Below, piece by piece: positions 36,114 to 50,792 of a DNA stretch of 64,000 nucleotides; positions within the stretch are counted from its first letter, which is position 1; each line of letters begins with the position of its first letter. Location of the stretch: positions 27,292,201 through 27,356,200 of the forward strand of contig NC_065571.1 of NCBI RefSeq assembly GCF_937616625.2, read 5' to 3'. Below the pieces are notes generated by a model, which was given only the letters and a program-made list of their open reading frames with translations, made no database searches and had not been told where the DNA came from. A program made the position numbers and the translations under genes. This DNA is from Mercurialis annua (lineage: Eukaryota > Streptophyta > Magnoliopsida > Malpighiales > Euphorbiaceae).

Positions 36114-37985
36114 TGCCACGACCCAAATTCCACCCTAATCCATGTCACGACCGACGCTAGGGAATGGGGAATGGTTGTTTCGAAACCCGCAGCAAGCCTA
36201 GAACATCTAGAAATTTTTCGCAAATATTATTAAAAGATAGCACCTCGCGTACGATCCGTTTTCGGAAAATACCGTTAAAACGTTTCTATTTTAACGCAAA
36301 CACATTTCCTAAAACACACATATAAGCGAAATCTGGTTTTCAGAAGTACTGGTTGGATAACCACGTTATCTTTACCCTCACTTCCTTCTGAAAACCTAGC
36401 GTGGTAGGTACTAGAAACCAGGAACTTATAACCCGCTTACCTTAACATGTAGGCATCCCCGTTCCAAACCACACGCCACAGTTAATATGTTTAATAAAAT
36501 AAGGCGGACACCAATGCATCACGCAAAGATGGTATTAAACATATTAAAATACACAGCAGACCGGTTACACATAGTCGGCGTATATAAAACATACTGTTTT
36601 TGACCCTCTCAAAAACACACGAGGCTAACTCAGTAACTATATACAATATGCCACTAAGAAGCCACCCAAAGGTACACACATGCACTAGATCCTATCAGAG
36701 TATCTAAACAAAGGATTAATGGCATGGCTCCTGGCATAGTACTTATACTATTACAGCATTGTAAGAGTACAAGACTTATGTACAATACCCAAGAACAAGA
36801 GCTCCCCTGAATTAGGAACGTGGAAGCTCGAATGACATCAAAACTCATTTACAGATAAATATTTCTGAGTGAATACACAGTTTACAGATAAATACCAAAA
36901 TCGCATAATATATATAAAACAGTTATATATATATATATATAATATGACCAATCTGTCGATCCATATGAAACCCTAATTCACAACTATCCTAACAGACATA
37001 CTCTTATCACGAGCTTATAGATAACAGAATAAGGATCGTGAACTGAATCACTGCCGTCCAATTCTGTATCCTTGGTACCTGGACCGTAATCATTAAACTG
37101 CCATCGCGGTTTATCCTGCGACCGTAAATGTATTACTGCCGTCTCAGGGTTTATCCGTGAAGTCAGGGCATTTACTTTCCCAATGACTTAACACGACAGA
37201 CATACCTCTATTCCTCGACAGAAGTATATATAGAAATCGGTGTTGGTGATCACGCAACCCTATTGCCGCCCAATAGGTAGCTCGTTCCAATGGATCTTCC
37301 TTGGCTAGTTTATACTATTGCGATTATGGGTTTAAAACAGTTGAATAGTAATATTCAAAATTAAACATGTAAACTTACAGTACTGCTAAGTCACTACTTA
37401 GCACCGCCGTATGTATGATAGACTCTTTGGAGTCCTGGTCTGACTGCTAGACAGCTAGTCGAATCAAACATATAAAATACATAAAACAAACACATCAATT
37501 CCTATTTCTGATATAAACTTCTAGGTCCCGAAACTTAGGTTTAGCCTAACATGTAACACATAACACGTATGGTCATTTTCTTATTAAAAACCATTTGCAT
37601 CGCGTTCATCTCGAGGAAACGTTTAGACTTTGCTCTTGAAGTCCTTTTAGGTATAGCAATACCTAAATAAAATCATTTACTAGTATCGACTTGATTGCCA
37701 AAACAATTCACAGTCGAATACTAATTATTTAACAACATCGTTTGCTCAATCTTTTAAACCGGTTAAACGTCGACTTTAACGCTTTTAAAGTCCTTTTTAA
37801 ACGTTTAACTTTACATTTAAAATCTCATTTTAAAAGTCTTTAGCTTAGCTTTAAAAACTCTTTTCACTTTCTTTCAAAAGAAGTTATCGTTTTTAAACGT
37901 TTTTCTTCTACGAAACTACGTCAAACGGAGAGGGCAAAAAGCCTCATAAGAATCACCCCTCCTTCGGTGTCAGACTGGTTCACTT

Positions 37986-38130
37986 TCGTGCACCTTGGGT
38001 GCACGTTCATGCACCTCTGGCTAGTGCACGATGGTGCACCATTTTCCACGGTCATGCACCCTGGATGGTGCACATTCGTGCACCCTATGTGCACGTCCGT
38101 GCACCAACATGCACAGCTCCTGGGAAATTC
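37986..38130 (-). repeat. GTGCAC palindrome cassette in the outer element's LTR
   Basis: Ten or so copies of TGCAC or GTGCAC form overlapping palindromes such as GGTGCACC and CCTTGGGTGCACG. The cassette is bounded by the hairpin CTGGGAAATTCAATTCCCAG (38118-38137), whose counterpart bounds the GC-rich cassette in the nested element. In the other LTR of this element (about 56890-56945) the cassette is largely deleted. Confidence 0.85.
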
Positions 38131-38430
38131 AATTCCCAGTGCATTCCGACGTGTTCCAACCTCGTTTTTCCGCTCCTAACACGTATACACAATCTAATAT
38201 ATCAAAATTCACATTCGAAACGTACAAAAAATACGTATATGTTCGATTCGATACAGTAACCGTTTATAAACGAATATATATATTCGAAATATATTAAAAT
38301 AAACGTTTAATATAGGTTTAATAGCTCAATTACTTGAGTAATCATCGAAGAAACGGAGTTAGAATCGAAAAACAGACGAATCGCCGCGAAACCTAATTTG
38401 TCGTCGCTGCAGAGAGCTAAGCAGCTCTAA

Positions 38431-38456
38431 CTCATTTGCTTAAATAAGCAAATGAG
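38431..38456 (-). promoter_or_regulatory. hairpin downstream of the LTR TATA region
   Basis: CTCATTTGCTT and AAGCAAATGAG form an 11-bp stem with loop AAAT. The nested element has the same hairpin at 39548-39570, about 30 bp after its TATA box, so it would lie at the very 5' end of the transcript. Confidence 0.6.
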
Positions 38457-38480
38457 TTTCTGCGTCATAAATCTCACCCT

Positions 38481-38484
38481 AAAT

Positions 38485-38578
<94 letters not shown>
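38481..38578. repeat. (TA)n microsatellite
   Basis: Nearly pure TA with a few TG interruptions. It explains the Ile-Tyr alternating reading frames here and at 50155-50247. Confidence 0.97.
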
Positions 38579-38596
38579 AATGGTCAAAGTGTGTTT

Positions 38597-38601
38597 TAGT
38601 A
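38597..38601. other. target-site duplication TAGTA, left copy of nested element
   Basis: TAGTA adjoins TGTAATACCCCG and is repeated at 49933-49937. The unoccupied site (TTTTAGTACTAG) is present in the outer element's other LTR at about 57295-57306. Confidence 0.96.
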
Positions 38602-38937
38602 TGTAATACCCCGTATTTTATAAGCCACGTGTAAAGCTTTTAATAGCCGGGAATACGTAAATTAAATTTAAGCGTAAATTTAATTTATAAGTATCCCTAA
38701 AAGTATATCGTAATAATAAGAGTTTAAAATTCAAATCGAGGATTTAAATTTTAATAAAGGGATATGAACGGGACTAATAGAAAAGAAAATACGACTGAAG
38801 TCGTAAGATAAAAATATATTGATAATTAATATATCAATATACCACTCTAATTGGAGAGTTGAATATTTCGGATAAAACCCCGAAATTAAAATGTCGAAAC
38901 TCGGAAGTCTGGACGTGTTATTAACGAATATAAGTTA

Positions 38938-38940
<3 letters not shown>

Positions 38941-39014
<74 letters not shown>
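38941..39014. repeat. (TA)n microsatellite in the 5' LTR
   Basis: Uninterrupted TA dinucleotides. The 3' LTR has a longer, interrupted version at about 46776-46913. Confidence 0.98.
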
Positions 39015-39019
<5 letters not shown>

Positions 39020-39506
39020 AATAAAAAATAAGAAGGATAAGAGAAAGTGAGAGGCGGTTAAGAGTGGGGGAGAAGAAATGAAAAATGATTTCTTTAATCC
39101 TTAAACTTTTACTTTAATTAGTTTAAATTATAAACTAATTAGGTATTATTCGTTAGTTCAAATTAAAATAAAATAATTTATAAGTTCCGAGTGAATAATT
39201 TTGGTGTTATTATTCGCGAAATAATTTGACGAAGTTACCGTCAAAATTTTATGAAATTTGGACGTAGAAAGTTTAATCAAGTGGGACTGATTTGGACCTA
39301 ATAAATCTTCAGAGATTTATTAAAGATAAAATATAAGTCGGATAAGAATAAAAATTATATTTTTATTCTTTTTATATTTTATTAGATTTATGGGTAATTT
39401 TTCACGAAACTCGGAAGTCGTTTCCGTTTGAGCTACGGACGACTAGTTTAGAAGTTGGTTTAAAGTGCATGATTGAGCTAGTACTGAAACGCACTTTGAC
39501 CACTTC

Positions 39507-39517
39507 TATATATATAA
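39507..39517 (+). promoter_or_regulatory. TATA box of the nested element's 5' LTR
   Basis: TATATATATAA within CACTTCTATATATATAACAT, followed by the CATTTGCTT hairpin. The 3' LTR copy is at 47406-47416. Transcription probably starts near 39540-39550. Confidence 0.6.
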
Positions 39518-39861
39518 CATTTGGGTTCAATTTTTGTACCCAGAAATCATTTGCTTCATTTAAGCAAATGAGGTTGAGCTGCTTAGCTCTCTGCAGCGTG
39601 CGAACCTTAGGGTTTCGCGTCGATCCGTCCGTTTCTCGATTCTAACTCCATTTCTTCGACGATTACTCAAGTAATCGAGGTACTAAACTCGTATTAAACG
39701 TTTATTTTAATATATTTCGATATATTTCGAATATATATTCGTTTATAAACGGTTACCGTATCGAACGATCGATTTAAACGTCCAAATTGTAATTGAATGG
39801 TGTATATGTGAAATAGGACATGAGAATAGCGTTTTTGGATGTTTTAAGCAAGACGGAAAGT

Positions 39862-40112
39862 CCCGGAATTTCAATTCCGGGGCTGTGCGGAAGCACAGCC
39901 CACTGTGCGACCGCACAGCACAGTGTGCGGGCGCACACTGTGCCGCGCACACTGTGCCGCGCGGGCGCACAGTGTGCGGGCGCACATTGTGCCGCGCGGC
40001 CGCACAGTGTGCGGGCGCACACTGTGCCGCGCGTGCGGCCGCGCGGCTGCATAGTGTGCGGGTGCACACTAAGCTGTGCGGGCGCACAGCAACCCCGACG
40101 GGTTGTCGGGGT
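39862..40112 (+). repeat. GC-rich palindrome cassette, 5' LTR copy (251 bp)
   Basis: It is bounded by hairpins CCCGGAATT-TC-AATTCCGGG (39862-39881) and ACCCCGAC-GGGTT-GTCGGGGT (40092-40112). Between them are alternating TGTGCGGGCGCACA and TGTGCCGCGCGG type palindromes. It stands out as a GC-rich island in an AT-rich element and could fold into a long chain of stem-loops. Reading frames through it (Ala/His/Arg/Cys rich, open on both strands) are products of the repeat. Confidence 0.93.
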
Positions 40113-41013
40113 TCGTTTCTTTCGGGCTTCTAGGGGGACTTTCCGGGGGCGATTCCGACGTGCTTTCGCCTAATAACCCGAGGTGTTTTCCAACCGAACC
40201 TAAAACATTTTTAATAAATGTTTTTAATCAAAGTTAGATATTTTAAAACAATAACTTGTGTTAAAAGAAAGTGAAATGTTTTAAAGCCTAAGCCAAAGAC
40301 TTTTAAAATGAGATTTTAAAAGTAAAGTTAAACGTTTAAAAAGGACTTTAAAAGAGTTAAAGTCGACGTTTAACCGGTTTAAAAGATTTAGCAAATGATG
40401 TTGCTAAATAATTAGTATATGGCTGTGAATTGTTTTGGCAATCAAGTCTATACTATTAAATTATTTTAATTAAGATATTGCTATATCTTAAATGACTTCT
40501 AGAGTGAAGTCTAAACGTTTTCTCGAGGTGAGAATGGTTTAAATAGTTTTAAAGAGAAAGAGACCATACGTGCTGTGTGTTATGTGAATTGAATGATTTG
40601 ATTAAACCTAGGTTTCAGGGCCTAGATGTTTATACCAGAAATAGATATTGATGTATTGTCTTGTGTATTTTGTATGTTTGATCCGACTAGCTGTCCAGCA
40701 GTCAGACCAGGACTCTAGGGAGTCTGTCACACATACGGCGGGGCTAAGTAGTAACTTAGCAGTACTGTGAATTTACGTGTTTACTTTTGAATATCAGTAT
40801 TCAACTGTTTTAAATCCATAATCGCAATAGTATAAACTAGCCAAGAGAGGTCCATTGGAACGAGCTACCTATTGGGCGACAATAGGGTTGCGTGATCACC
40901 AACACCAATTTTTAGATGTACTTCTGTCGAGGTATAGAGGTATGCATGTCGTGTAAGTCATTGGGAAAGTAGATGCCCTGACTTCACGGGTAAACCCTGA
41001 GACGGCAGTAATA

Positions 41014-41110
41014 CAGTTACGGTCGCGGAATAAACCGCGAAGGCAGTTTCTGATTACGGTCCAGGTACCAGATATACAGAATTGGACGGCAGTGATTCAG
41101 TTCACGGTCT
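41014..41110 (+). repeat. three-copy GGCAGT...ACGGTC motif in the 5' LTR
   Basis: GACGGCAGTAATACAG-TTACGGTC, AAGGCAGTTTCTGATTACGGTC and GACGGCAGTGATTCAG-TTCACGGTC follow one another. The 3' LTR repeats the block, and the outer element has it in reverse near 37034-37150 and 55980-56090. Confidence 0.7.
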
Positions 41111-42049
41111 TTATTCTGTTGTCCATAAGCTCGTAAGATGAGTGTGTCTGTTAGGACATTTGTGAACTAGGGTTTCATATGGATCGACGTAATTGGTCAT
41201 ATTTTATATATAACTGTTTTATATATATAATGCGATTTTGGTATTTATCTGTAAACTGTTTACTCACTCAGAAATATTTATATTTCTGACCCCGTTGTTG
41301 TTATCCCATTTTCAGGAAATGAACTTTGAGGTCAGTCGAGCTTCCACATCCCTTCCTCAGGAAAGCTCTTCTTTGGTAATGTACATAGGATTTTGTACTC
41401 TTAGTATGCTGCAATAGTATAAGTGTGGTGTGCCAGCAGCCGTGCCACTAGTCCTCTGTTCAGACACTCTGATAGGATCTAGTGCACATGTGTACCATTC
41501 GGGTGTCTGCTTAGTGGCATATCGTGTCTAGTTACCGAGTCCGCCTCGTGTGTTTTTGCGAGGGTCAAAAACAGTAGGTTTTATATTCGCCGGCTATGTG
41601 CAACCGGTCCGCTGTGTATTTTAATATGTTTAATACCACCGTTGCGAGACGCAGAGGTGTCCGCTTATTTTTAAACATATTAACTGTGGCGTGTGGTTTG
41701 GAACGGGGTTGCCAATGTGTTAAGGCAAGCGAAAGATAAGTCCCTGGTTTCCAGTACCTACCACGCCAGGTTTTCAAAAGGAAGCGAGGGTTGGGATAAC
41801 GAGGTTATCCAACCAGTACTTCTGAAACCAGATTTCGCATATATGTGTATTTTCAGAAATCGGGTTACGCTAAAAGAGAAAAGTTTTAACGGTATTTTCT
41901 GAAAACGGATCGTACGCGAGGTGCGATCTTTTAATAATATTTGCGAAAAATTTCTAGAGGTTCTAGGCTTGCTACGGGTTTCGGAACAACCATTCCCATT
42001 CCCTAGCGCCGGTCGTGACTTGGATTAGGATGGAATTCGGGTCGTGACA

Positions 42050-42601
42050 AAGTTGGTATCAGAGCAACGTTTTAAGTACTCGACTATCCAAAGTACTGTT
42101 GCTGATACTGATAAGTAAGTTGTGTTAGGATTGGTAAGGATTCTTAGTAGACTATTGCAGCAACATAGGATTCGAGTCATGTCTTGATCAGTTTTCAGTT
42201 GTTGAAAACATTCAGCTATAAGTAGCAATTCGTATACTTGTGTTGTGTATATGTGATGTTTGATCAGGAACATATGAAATGTTCTTGTGTTTGAAACATG
42301 ATGCTAATGAGGAAACATGTGAGATGTTTCTGTGTTCGAGACGCGCTATTAGAGTAATACGCAATGGTCAGATCAATTGACCAGTATTCAAAGAAGATGA
42401 TTCTGTTCGAATACAGAACAAGGCGAAGATTCCAGAAGAATCGTTTGTTCGAGAAATTAGTTAGATTTTCTCTGAACTATACGTGTGATTGCTACGTGTT
42501 TTGTTTTATATGTGTTTATAAGGTGTTATCTGTTATATAAAAACGTGTTTTTCTATAACTGTTATATCGGCTACTTGCGTTATGGCCACATGTGTTTCAG
42601 C
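42050..42601 (+). other. primer-binding site and leader of the nested element
   Basis: TGGTATCAGAGC at 42054-42065 is a perfect complement to the plant initiator Met tRNA 3' end. The remaining half kilobase contains short direct repeats (GAAACATG...GAGATGTTTC type) and no open frame of note. Confidence 0.93.
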
Positions 42602-42943
42602 ATGTCTGGGCCTAGTCGAGCGTTGTCGCATGTTGTGCCTGATTGACATGGTTTGCCTAGTCGGCCAGTTATGCCTGACTTGCCTAATCCATTAGAAGCT
42701 GGAGTGTCTGCTTCTGTTTATGACATGGATAATTAGATTGATGTTATCAGATTAGAGGATCTGGAGAGACCAATGGGAGACATAGAGGTTATTGACGACA
42801 GTTATGATTCAGTGTCTGAATCTACTGTTATACCAGCCTATAAAGGGTTCAGGCTGGAGCACTTTTTAGGAGAAGTGAACCATTTGAGAAGTATCGAGAA
42901 AGAGATAGTTAAACTCCGACCCAGACGAGGAAAGGTCCGATGA
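42602..42943 (+). pseudogene. conserved short ORF remnant of the non-autonomous family, nested copy
   Basis: The frame starts at ATG 42602 (MSGPSRALSHVVPD) and is cut by TGA at 42644-42646 and TAG at 42734-42736. It continues IDVIRLEDLER, MGDIEVIDDSYDSVSEST and FLGEVNHLRSIEKEIVKL to TGA 42941-42943. The outer element has the same frame at 54093-54481, including the TAG after DMDN, but one extra base near the end carries it on to MIREALLPRH. I do not recognise the family. It lies where gag would start, is acidic, and shows no zinc knuckle. It is either the decayed N-terminus of a gag-type protein or a small protein started at the Met of MGDI. Confidence 0.6.
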
Positions 42944-43027
42944 TTCGAGAGGCACTACCGCCTCGACAATCATCTTCAGGTAATATTTAGATATGTGTCT
43001 TATGTTTAAGTTAAGTACGTTTATGTG

Positions 43028-43048
43028 TTTTAGTATGTGATACTAAAA
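43028..43048 (+). other. conserved 9-bp stem, 3-nt loop hairpin
   Basis: TTTTAGTAT-GTG-ATACTAAAA. The outer element keeps both arms exactly and changes only the loop (54038-54058, loop CTC on the plus strand), which is what selection on pairing would give. The chance explanation is that the copies are simply similar. Confidence 0.6.
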
Positions 43049-46000
43049 CTAGAAAACATAAAGTACAGATAGAGAATATCCTTAAATAAGAACACACATA
43101 ACTAATGAATAATAACTGTTATTAAACAGCCTGATAATGAATAATAACATAAAATGTTAAATAAAGAATGATAAATCCTAATGTGAGGATTAGGAAACCT
43201 TGAAATGACACAGAGAAGTAGTTTGAAAAGAAACTTGTTAAAGTTTTGTTTAACAGTTGAACGTATAATTGTGCTCAGATGCATTAAAGGTGCATGTTGC
43301 GAAAATCACTATAGAAGAAGCATACCTGAATTTTATATATATGATATATATTACATAAAATGATTTTGATTAGGGCATGCATCATATATATTGATATATC
43401 AGTATATCAATGAAAAGTGAATTAAAATAGCAACTCCTTGGGGATGAGAGATGTCATCACCCTGAAGCACAATTGTATGAAAAAAGTTTTGAACCGTGAA
43501 TTTGAGAATTCACAATTTGTTTGAAAAGTGAGATTAAAAAAGGCCTGCAGGCAGGACAAATTGTAATTGTCTCAGATGAGATAAATTATATTTGTCTATC
43601 AAATTGATTTGAAATTGTTGAGCGTCAGTGTATGCGAGACAAAACTGTATTTGTTCAAACGAAAACTCTGTGATAGTGACAAGGTAGATGGAAAAAAGGG
43701 ATAAAAGAATAACGGTTTTTATTATAGGAATAAATAATAAAGACCTAAATTCTAGTGTTTCATACCGAGACATTAGAGATTAATGAAAGTACGGGAAGAG
43801 TAGAGTGAGTGAGAATTTATATTCTTACTCAGGAATAGACTGATATAAGTCCAGTAATGAACTTTTATAGTAAGTAAAAGTTCGAGAGTAGACGATAGAA
43901 ATTGTCGCGATTAAGATAAGAGAGAGTAGGATCTAATTGAACACGACTCGGTTTGTTTGACTTCAAGTAACTATATGTGAACAAAGTTATACGTACGTGT
44001 TTAATTAAACGGATTGGGGATCAGTCTTACAGACAGAGCAGATGTCAGTAATGGACATATCTCTTGAATCCATACGAGTGGTAGATAAACCATAATTCAT
44101 AAGTCTGAGAGGTGTAAACCTCAGCACTTAAACTATAAACAACAACGGAACATCTAAGAGAAAGATTATGAAAGGAAGTATGAGTATTCTCAGAACCAAG
44201 TAGATACACTACTAGTTCTGATATAAGCGAAGAGGATTAATGAATATGTTAACGATTGGCGGAGTTGGTTAAGTCGTGTTAACAGATATTCATTAAGAAA
44301 ATGATTAACAAATCATAAAACGAATAAATAATATACTTAAAAAGTATATCAAACCTTGAACCAACATTAGATAAAAAAAATGTTATCAAGGTGTAATGGA
44401 AATGGAGACAGTGAATTGGACGAGTGAGTTTCAGATGTAGTTTGGAAACTAGTAGGGCATAGTAAAACCCTAATAACTTATGATCGAACCGTTAGATCGG
44501 TTTGATATTGGGATATGATGGTCCCATGACGGTTATCTAAGTTTTAGCCGTTGCGATCGTCGAACGGAGAGTTACACGATGCTCGATGATGAAGATATTG
44601 TTGCGGAACTTGCATGACTTTTTGGCAGTAAGCCAAAAGTGCAAGTGACAACGATAAGAAGTATAAACTTTAATTAACTTGGAATTATCAACAAAAGCTC
44701 CATATATGTATATAAATGAATTTGAAAACTGTGATGAGACAGTAGTTTCAAAGATGAAAATTCTGAGAACCGAGCCTTATGACTATGAGGTCTAGGCTGC
44801 CTGGTAACGGAAGATACATGTAGTGTACATGTATATTGAATGTCAGGCCAGAAATGTGTAAAGTATGGACGATTAAAAGTGAAAAAAAAATGTTTAATAA
44901 ACATTTTTTTTCAAAATGAAATGTTTTAAAAATGGAGCTTAAGTTGATAATCAGTTAATTAAATGCGAAAGTAACAGCTATAGTACAGTTATGATAACTG
45001 TTAGCTGTGAACAACGAAACTAGATGTAAAAAGAGGTTAAGAAGTCTAATTAGCCTTGGAGAAACCGAAAACTAGTAACATGAGTACAGTTTTGCGGTGA
45101 TTGTGGAGCAAGTAGAGAAGATGTTTCACGGGAGACAGTTAGGTTATAACCTACACTTACACCCATACAACCACATCATTAATTAGAGGAAACCAGTTAT
45201 TCAATCTGTAACAAGAAGTTACTATAGATTGATAAGGGGGAACAGACATTCTATACAAGATATAGAGTTCATAATGAAATGTAAAGGATGTTAAGAATGA
45301 GTTGTCTGTTAGTGAACGAGAAGTTCAAACAGATGAAGAGGGTAAGGTTAAAGACTAAAATACTTAACCAACATTACCCTAAAGTGATTAAAAGATACGA
45401 AAGATTGATAATAAGATTAAAAATCTTAATTATAATAAGGTACAATAAAATGTACAACCAATAATAAACAGCGAACTAGAAAGTTCAAGAAATAAAAAGA
45501 AAGTGAATTCAAAGGTGATATCATAAGACTTAATAATAAGTTGATATCCCAGAAGTGAATTCAAAGCTTGTACTGTCTATAAAGAAGTACAACGAAAAGA
45601 GAAAGTAATAAGATGTATTAAGGGTATAAAGCTATAAGAATACAAGTTTGGCTAGTAGTCAACTTCAAGGACGTTTTCGAAAACCGAAAAGAGGTCGGAT
45701 TGAGTTCGACTCTTCACAAAAGTTGTAGATTGGATGTCAAAATATGGGAATTTGAAATAATATTTGGAAAAAGACTGGTTTAAATGCTTGGTTCATTGGC
45801 TTCAATAACAGCCATGACATCAGTTTTGCAGTCTTTCAAAATTAGCTCAAAGAGGCAACTTTGAGGTTAATTTCCGATACCTTCGAGAAAGAATCTTAAC
45901 TCGAAGTCTAAACGGAAGTTGTAGAACACATTGCTGACTATTGGAATACCAAATTTATTTTGTACACAAACGCTTCATGATAAGCGATCCGGGTAGCCAA

Positions 46001-46158
46001 AATAGGCCCAAAAAAAGAAGTAACATAAGGGAATAACTCGAGATTAATGAATACCAAGATTTCTGATAACAAAAGTCGAGGATTTAGGCTGAGAACCTAT
46101 AAATGAAAATCCAGAGAGGTGATATAATTGTGATTGAGAGATATAAGACGCAGTTACA

Positions 46159-46251
46159 GGAGAACTGCAAGAGGCTAATGTAAGCTTTCGTATACTAGTA
46201 AAGAAACGTATACTGTCTATTAGAACAAGTAAATACGAGATGAAAAGTTAA
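46159..46251 (+). pseudogene. short coding remnant near the 3' end of the internal region
   Basis: Thirty codons beginning GELQEANVSFRILVKK and ending in TAA. The outer element has a 35-codon version at 50967-51074 (GELQDANISIRILVKE...AEVEKLIDER). Many differences are conservative, which hints at a helical, possibly coiled-coil protein segment in a recent common ancestor. One base upstream the frame shifts to IERYKTQL, also shared. Confidence 0.4.
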
Positions 46252-46404
46252 AATACAAGAAGATAGTGCACTGCTGTGCAATTGTGTCATAGACGACAAC
46301 AGTTATGCAATAGACAACGACGGTAATGTTTATGCTATGAAAGCATAGAGCATGATTTAGAAAAAGTATTTTTGGCTGTATAAGTAAAAGAAAAAGTGTA
46401 TGTA

Positions 46405-46438
46405 AATTCGAGGACGAATTTATATAAGGGGGAGAGAA
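46405..46438 (+). promoter_or_regulatory. pre-LTR hairpin and polypurine tract of the nested element
   Basis: AATTCGAGGACGAATT (46405-46420) followed by the polypurine tract AAGGGGGAGAGAA (46426-46438), which directly abuts the 3' LTR and would prime plus-strand DNA synthesis. Confidence 0.9.
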
Positions 46439-49932
<3,494 letters not shown>

Positions 49933-49937
49933 TAGTA
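49933..49937. other. target-site duplication TAGTA, right copy of nested element
   Basis: TAGTA follows GGGTCGTGACA and leads into CTAGCTCAATCATGC, the continuation of the outer LTR. Confidence 0.96.
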
Positions 49938-50105
49938 CTAGCTCAATCATGCACTTTAAACCAACTTCTAAACTAGTCCTCCGTAGCCCCAACGAAAACG
50001 ACTTTCACATTTCGTGAAAATTTATCCAAAAATCAAGTAAAATCTAAAAAGAACATCCGACTTATATTTTATTGGCAGAAGGTACAAAAAGGCCCTCGAG
50101 TTTTT

Positions 50106-50151
50106 CTGTAATAAGCAAATGAGTTTCTGGGTCATAAATCTCACCCTAAAT

Positions 50152-50221
<70 letters not shown>

Positions 50222-50400
50222 CATATATATACATATATATATATATAACTAACGTATATAACGTATAAACTAGTCGTCCGTAGCCCAAATGGAAACGACT
50301 TTCAAATTTCGTGAAAATGTACCCAAAAATCAAATAAAATATAAAAAGAATAAAAATATAATTTTTATTCTCATCCGACTTATATTTTATTTATAATAAA
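50106..50400 (-). promoter_or_regulatory. second copy of the core-promoter block in the outer LTR
   Basis: Outer-LTR sequence here repeats the block interrupted at 38431-38601 and 49938-50105: AAGCAAATGAGTTTCTGGGTCATAAATCTCACCC, a (TA)n tract, then CTAGTCGTCCGTAGCCC. The nested element's LTR has only one such block. The intact LTR shows the duplication clearly at about 57230-57540 and 57500-57670. Confidence 0.75.
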
Positions 50401-50758
50401 TCATTTTCGATTTATTAGGCCTATATTGGCCGCGTTTGATAAAATTTCTACTCCCAACTTTTATCAAATTTTCATGATAACATTTTTAAATTATTTCGCT
50501 AATATTAACACCAAAAATATTCGCACAGGACTTATGACTTATTCTGCACCCAATTCATAAGTTTATATTATCCCCGTTAACTATAAAAATTACCAAATTT
50601 AATTTTCTAAAATTTAAATTTGAAATCATATTGACACAATATACTTTTAGGGATGCTTATAAAGTAAGTTTATTTTTAAATTTAATTGACCTACTCCCGT
50701 CTAATAAAATATTAGACACGTGGCAATATTTTATCCCTTAAAATTACGGGATATTACA

Positions 50759-50792
50759 TTCTCTCCCCCTTATATAAATTCGTCCTCGAATT
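50759..50792 (-). promoter_or_regulatory. polypurine tract and pre-LTR hairpin of the outer element
   Basis: On the minus strand: AATTCGAGGACGAATT (rc of 50777-50792), then the polypurine tract AAGGGGGAGAGAA (rc of 50759-50771), directly adjoining the LTR. It is identical in sequence and spacing to the nested element. Confidence 0.9.

Larger units (their letters stand above)
38602..42049 (+). repeat. 5' LTR of the nested element
   Basis: TGTAATACCCCGTATTTTAT to GGGTCGTGACA. In order: (TA)n at 38941-39014, TATA box 39507-39517, hairpin 39548-39570, GC-rich palindrome cassette 39862-40112, three-copy GGCAGT...ACGGTC motif at about 41014-41110, TGACCCCGTTGTT...TTCAG at 41287-41315. The three-copy motif and CCCCGTTGTT block sit in the same order as in the Tekay-like LTR. 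Confidence 0.96.
42944..46425 (+). other. non-coding internal region of the nested element
   Basis: About 3.5 kb, AT-rich and full of stops. It aligns with 50800-54090 of the outer element in reverse. Visible pieces: a hairpin TTTTAGTAT-GTG-ATACTAAAA (43028-43048), conserved in the other copy with loop CTC; a segment at about 45780-45990 that is conserved as an antisense open frame in the outer copy; and a 30-codon remnant, GELQEANVSFRILVKK, at 46159-46251. No retroviral enzyme motif was found. Confidence 0.75.

Noticed and set aside
36035..36223. Small frames across element/satellite junctions and within LTRs (36035-36848, 41565-41902, 49576-49785, 55566-55760).
   Set aside because: They are short, non-conserved in phase between LTR copies, and contain no domain.
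38452..38634. Ile-Tyr repeat frames (also 50022-50333).
   Set aside because: They are translations of (TA)n microsatellites.
39743..40173. Overlapping Ala/His/Arg/Cys-rich frames on both strands through the GC-rich cassette, repeated at 47642-48056.
   Set aside because: They are translations of palindromic repeats, open in several frames at once, and differ between the two LTRs by indels.
42944..46425. Hidden pol domains in the non-autonomous internal region.
   Set aside because: I looked for the aspartic protease D(S/T)GA, the RT IDD block, RNase H DAS and integrase HHCC/DDE patterns in both copies and found none. A profile search would be more sensitive.
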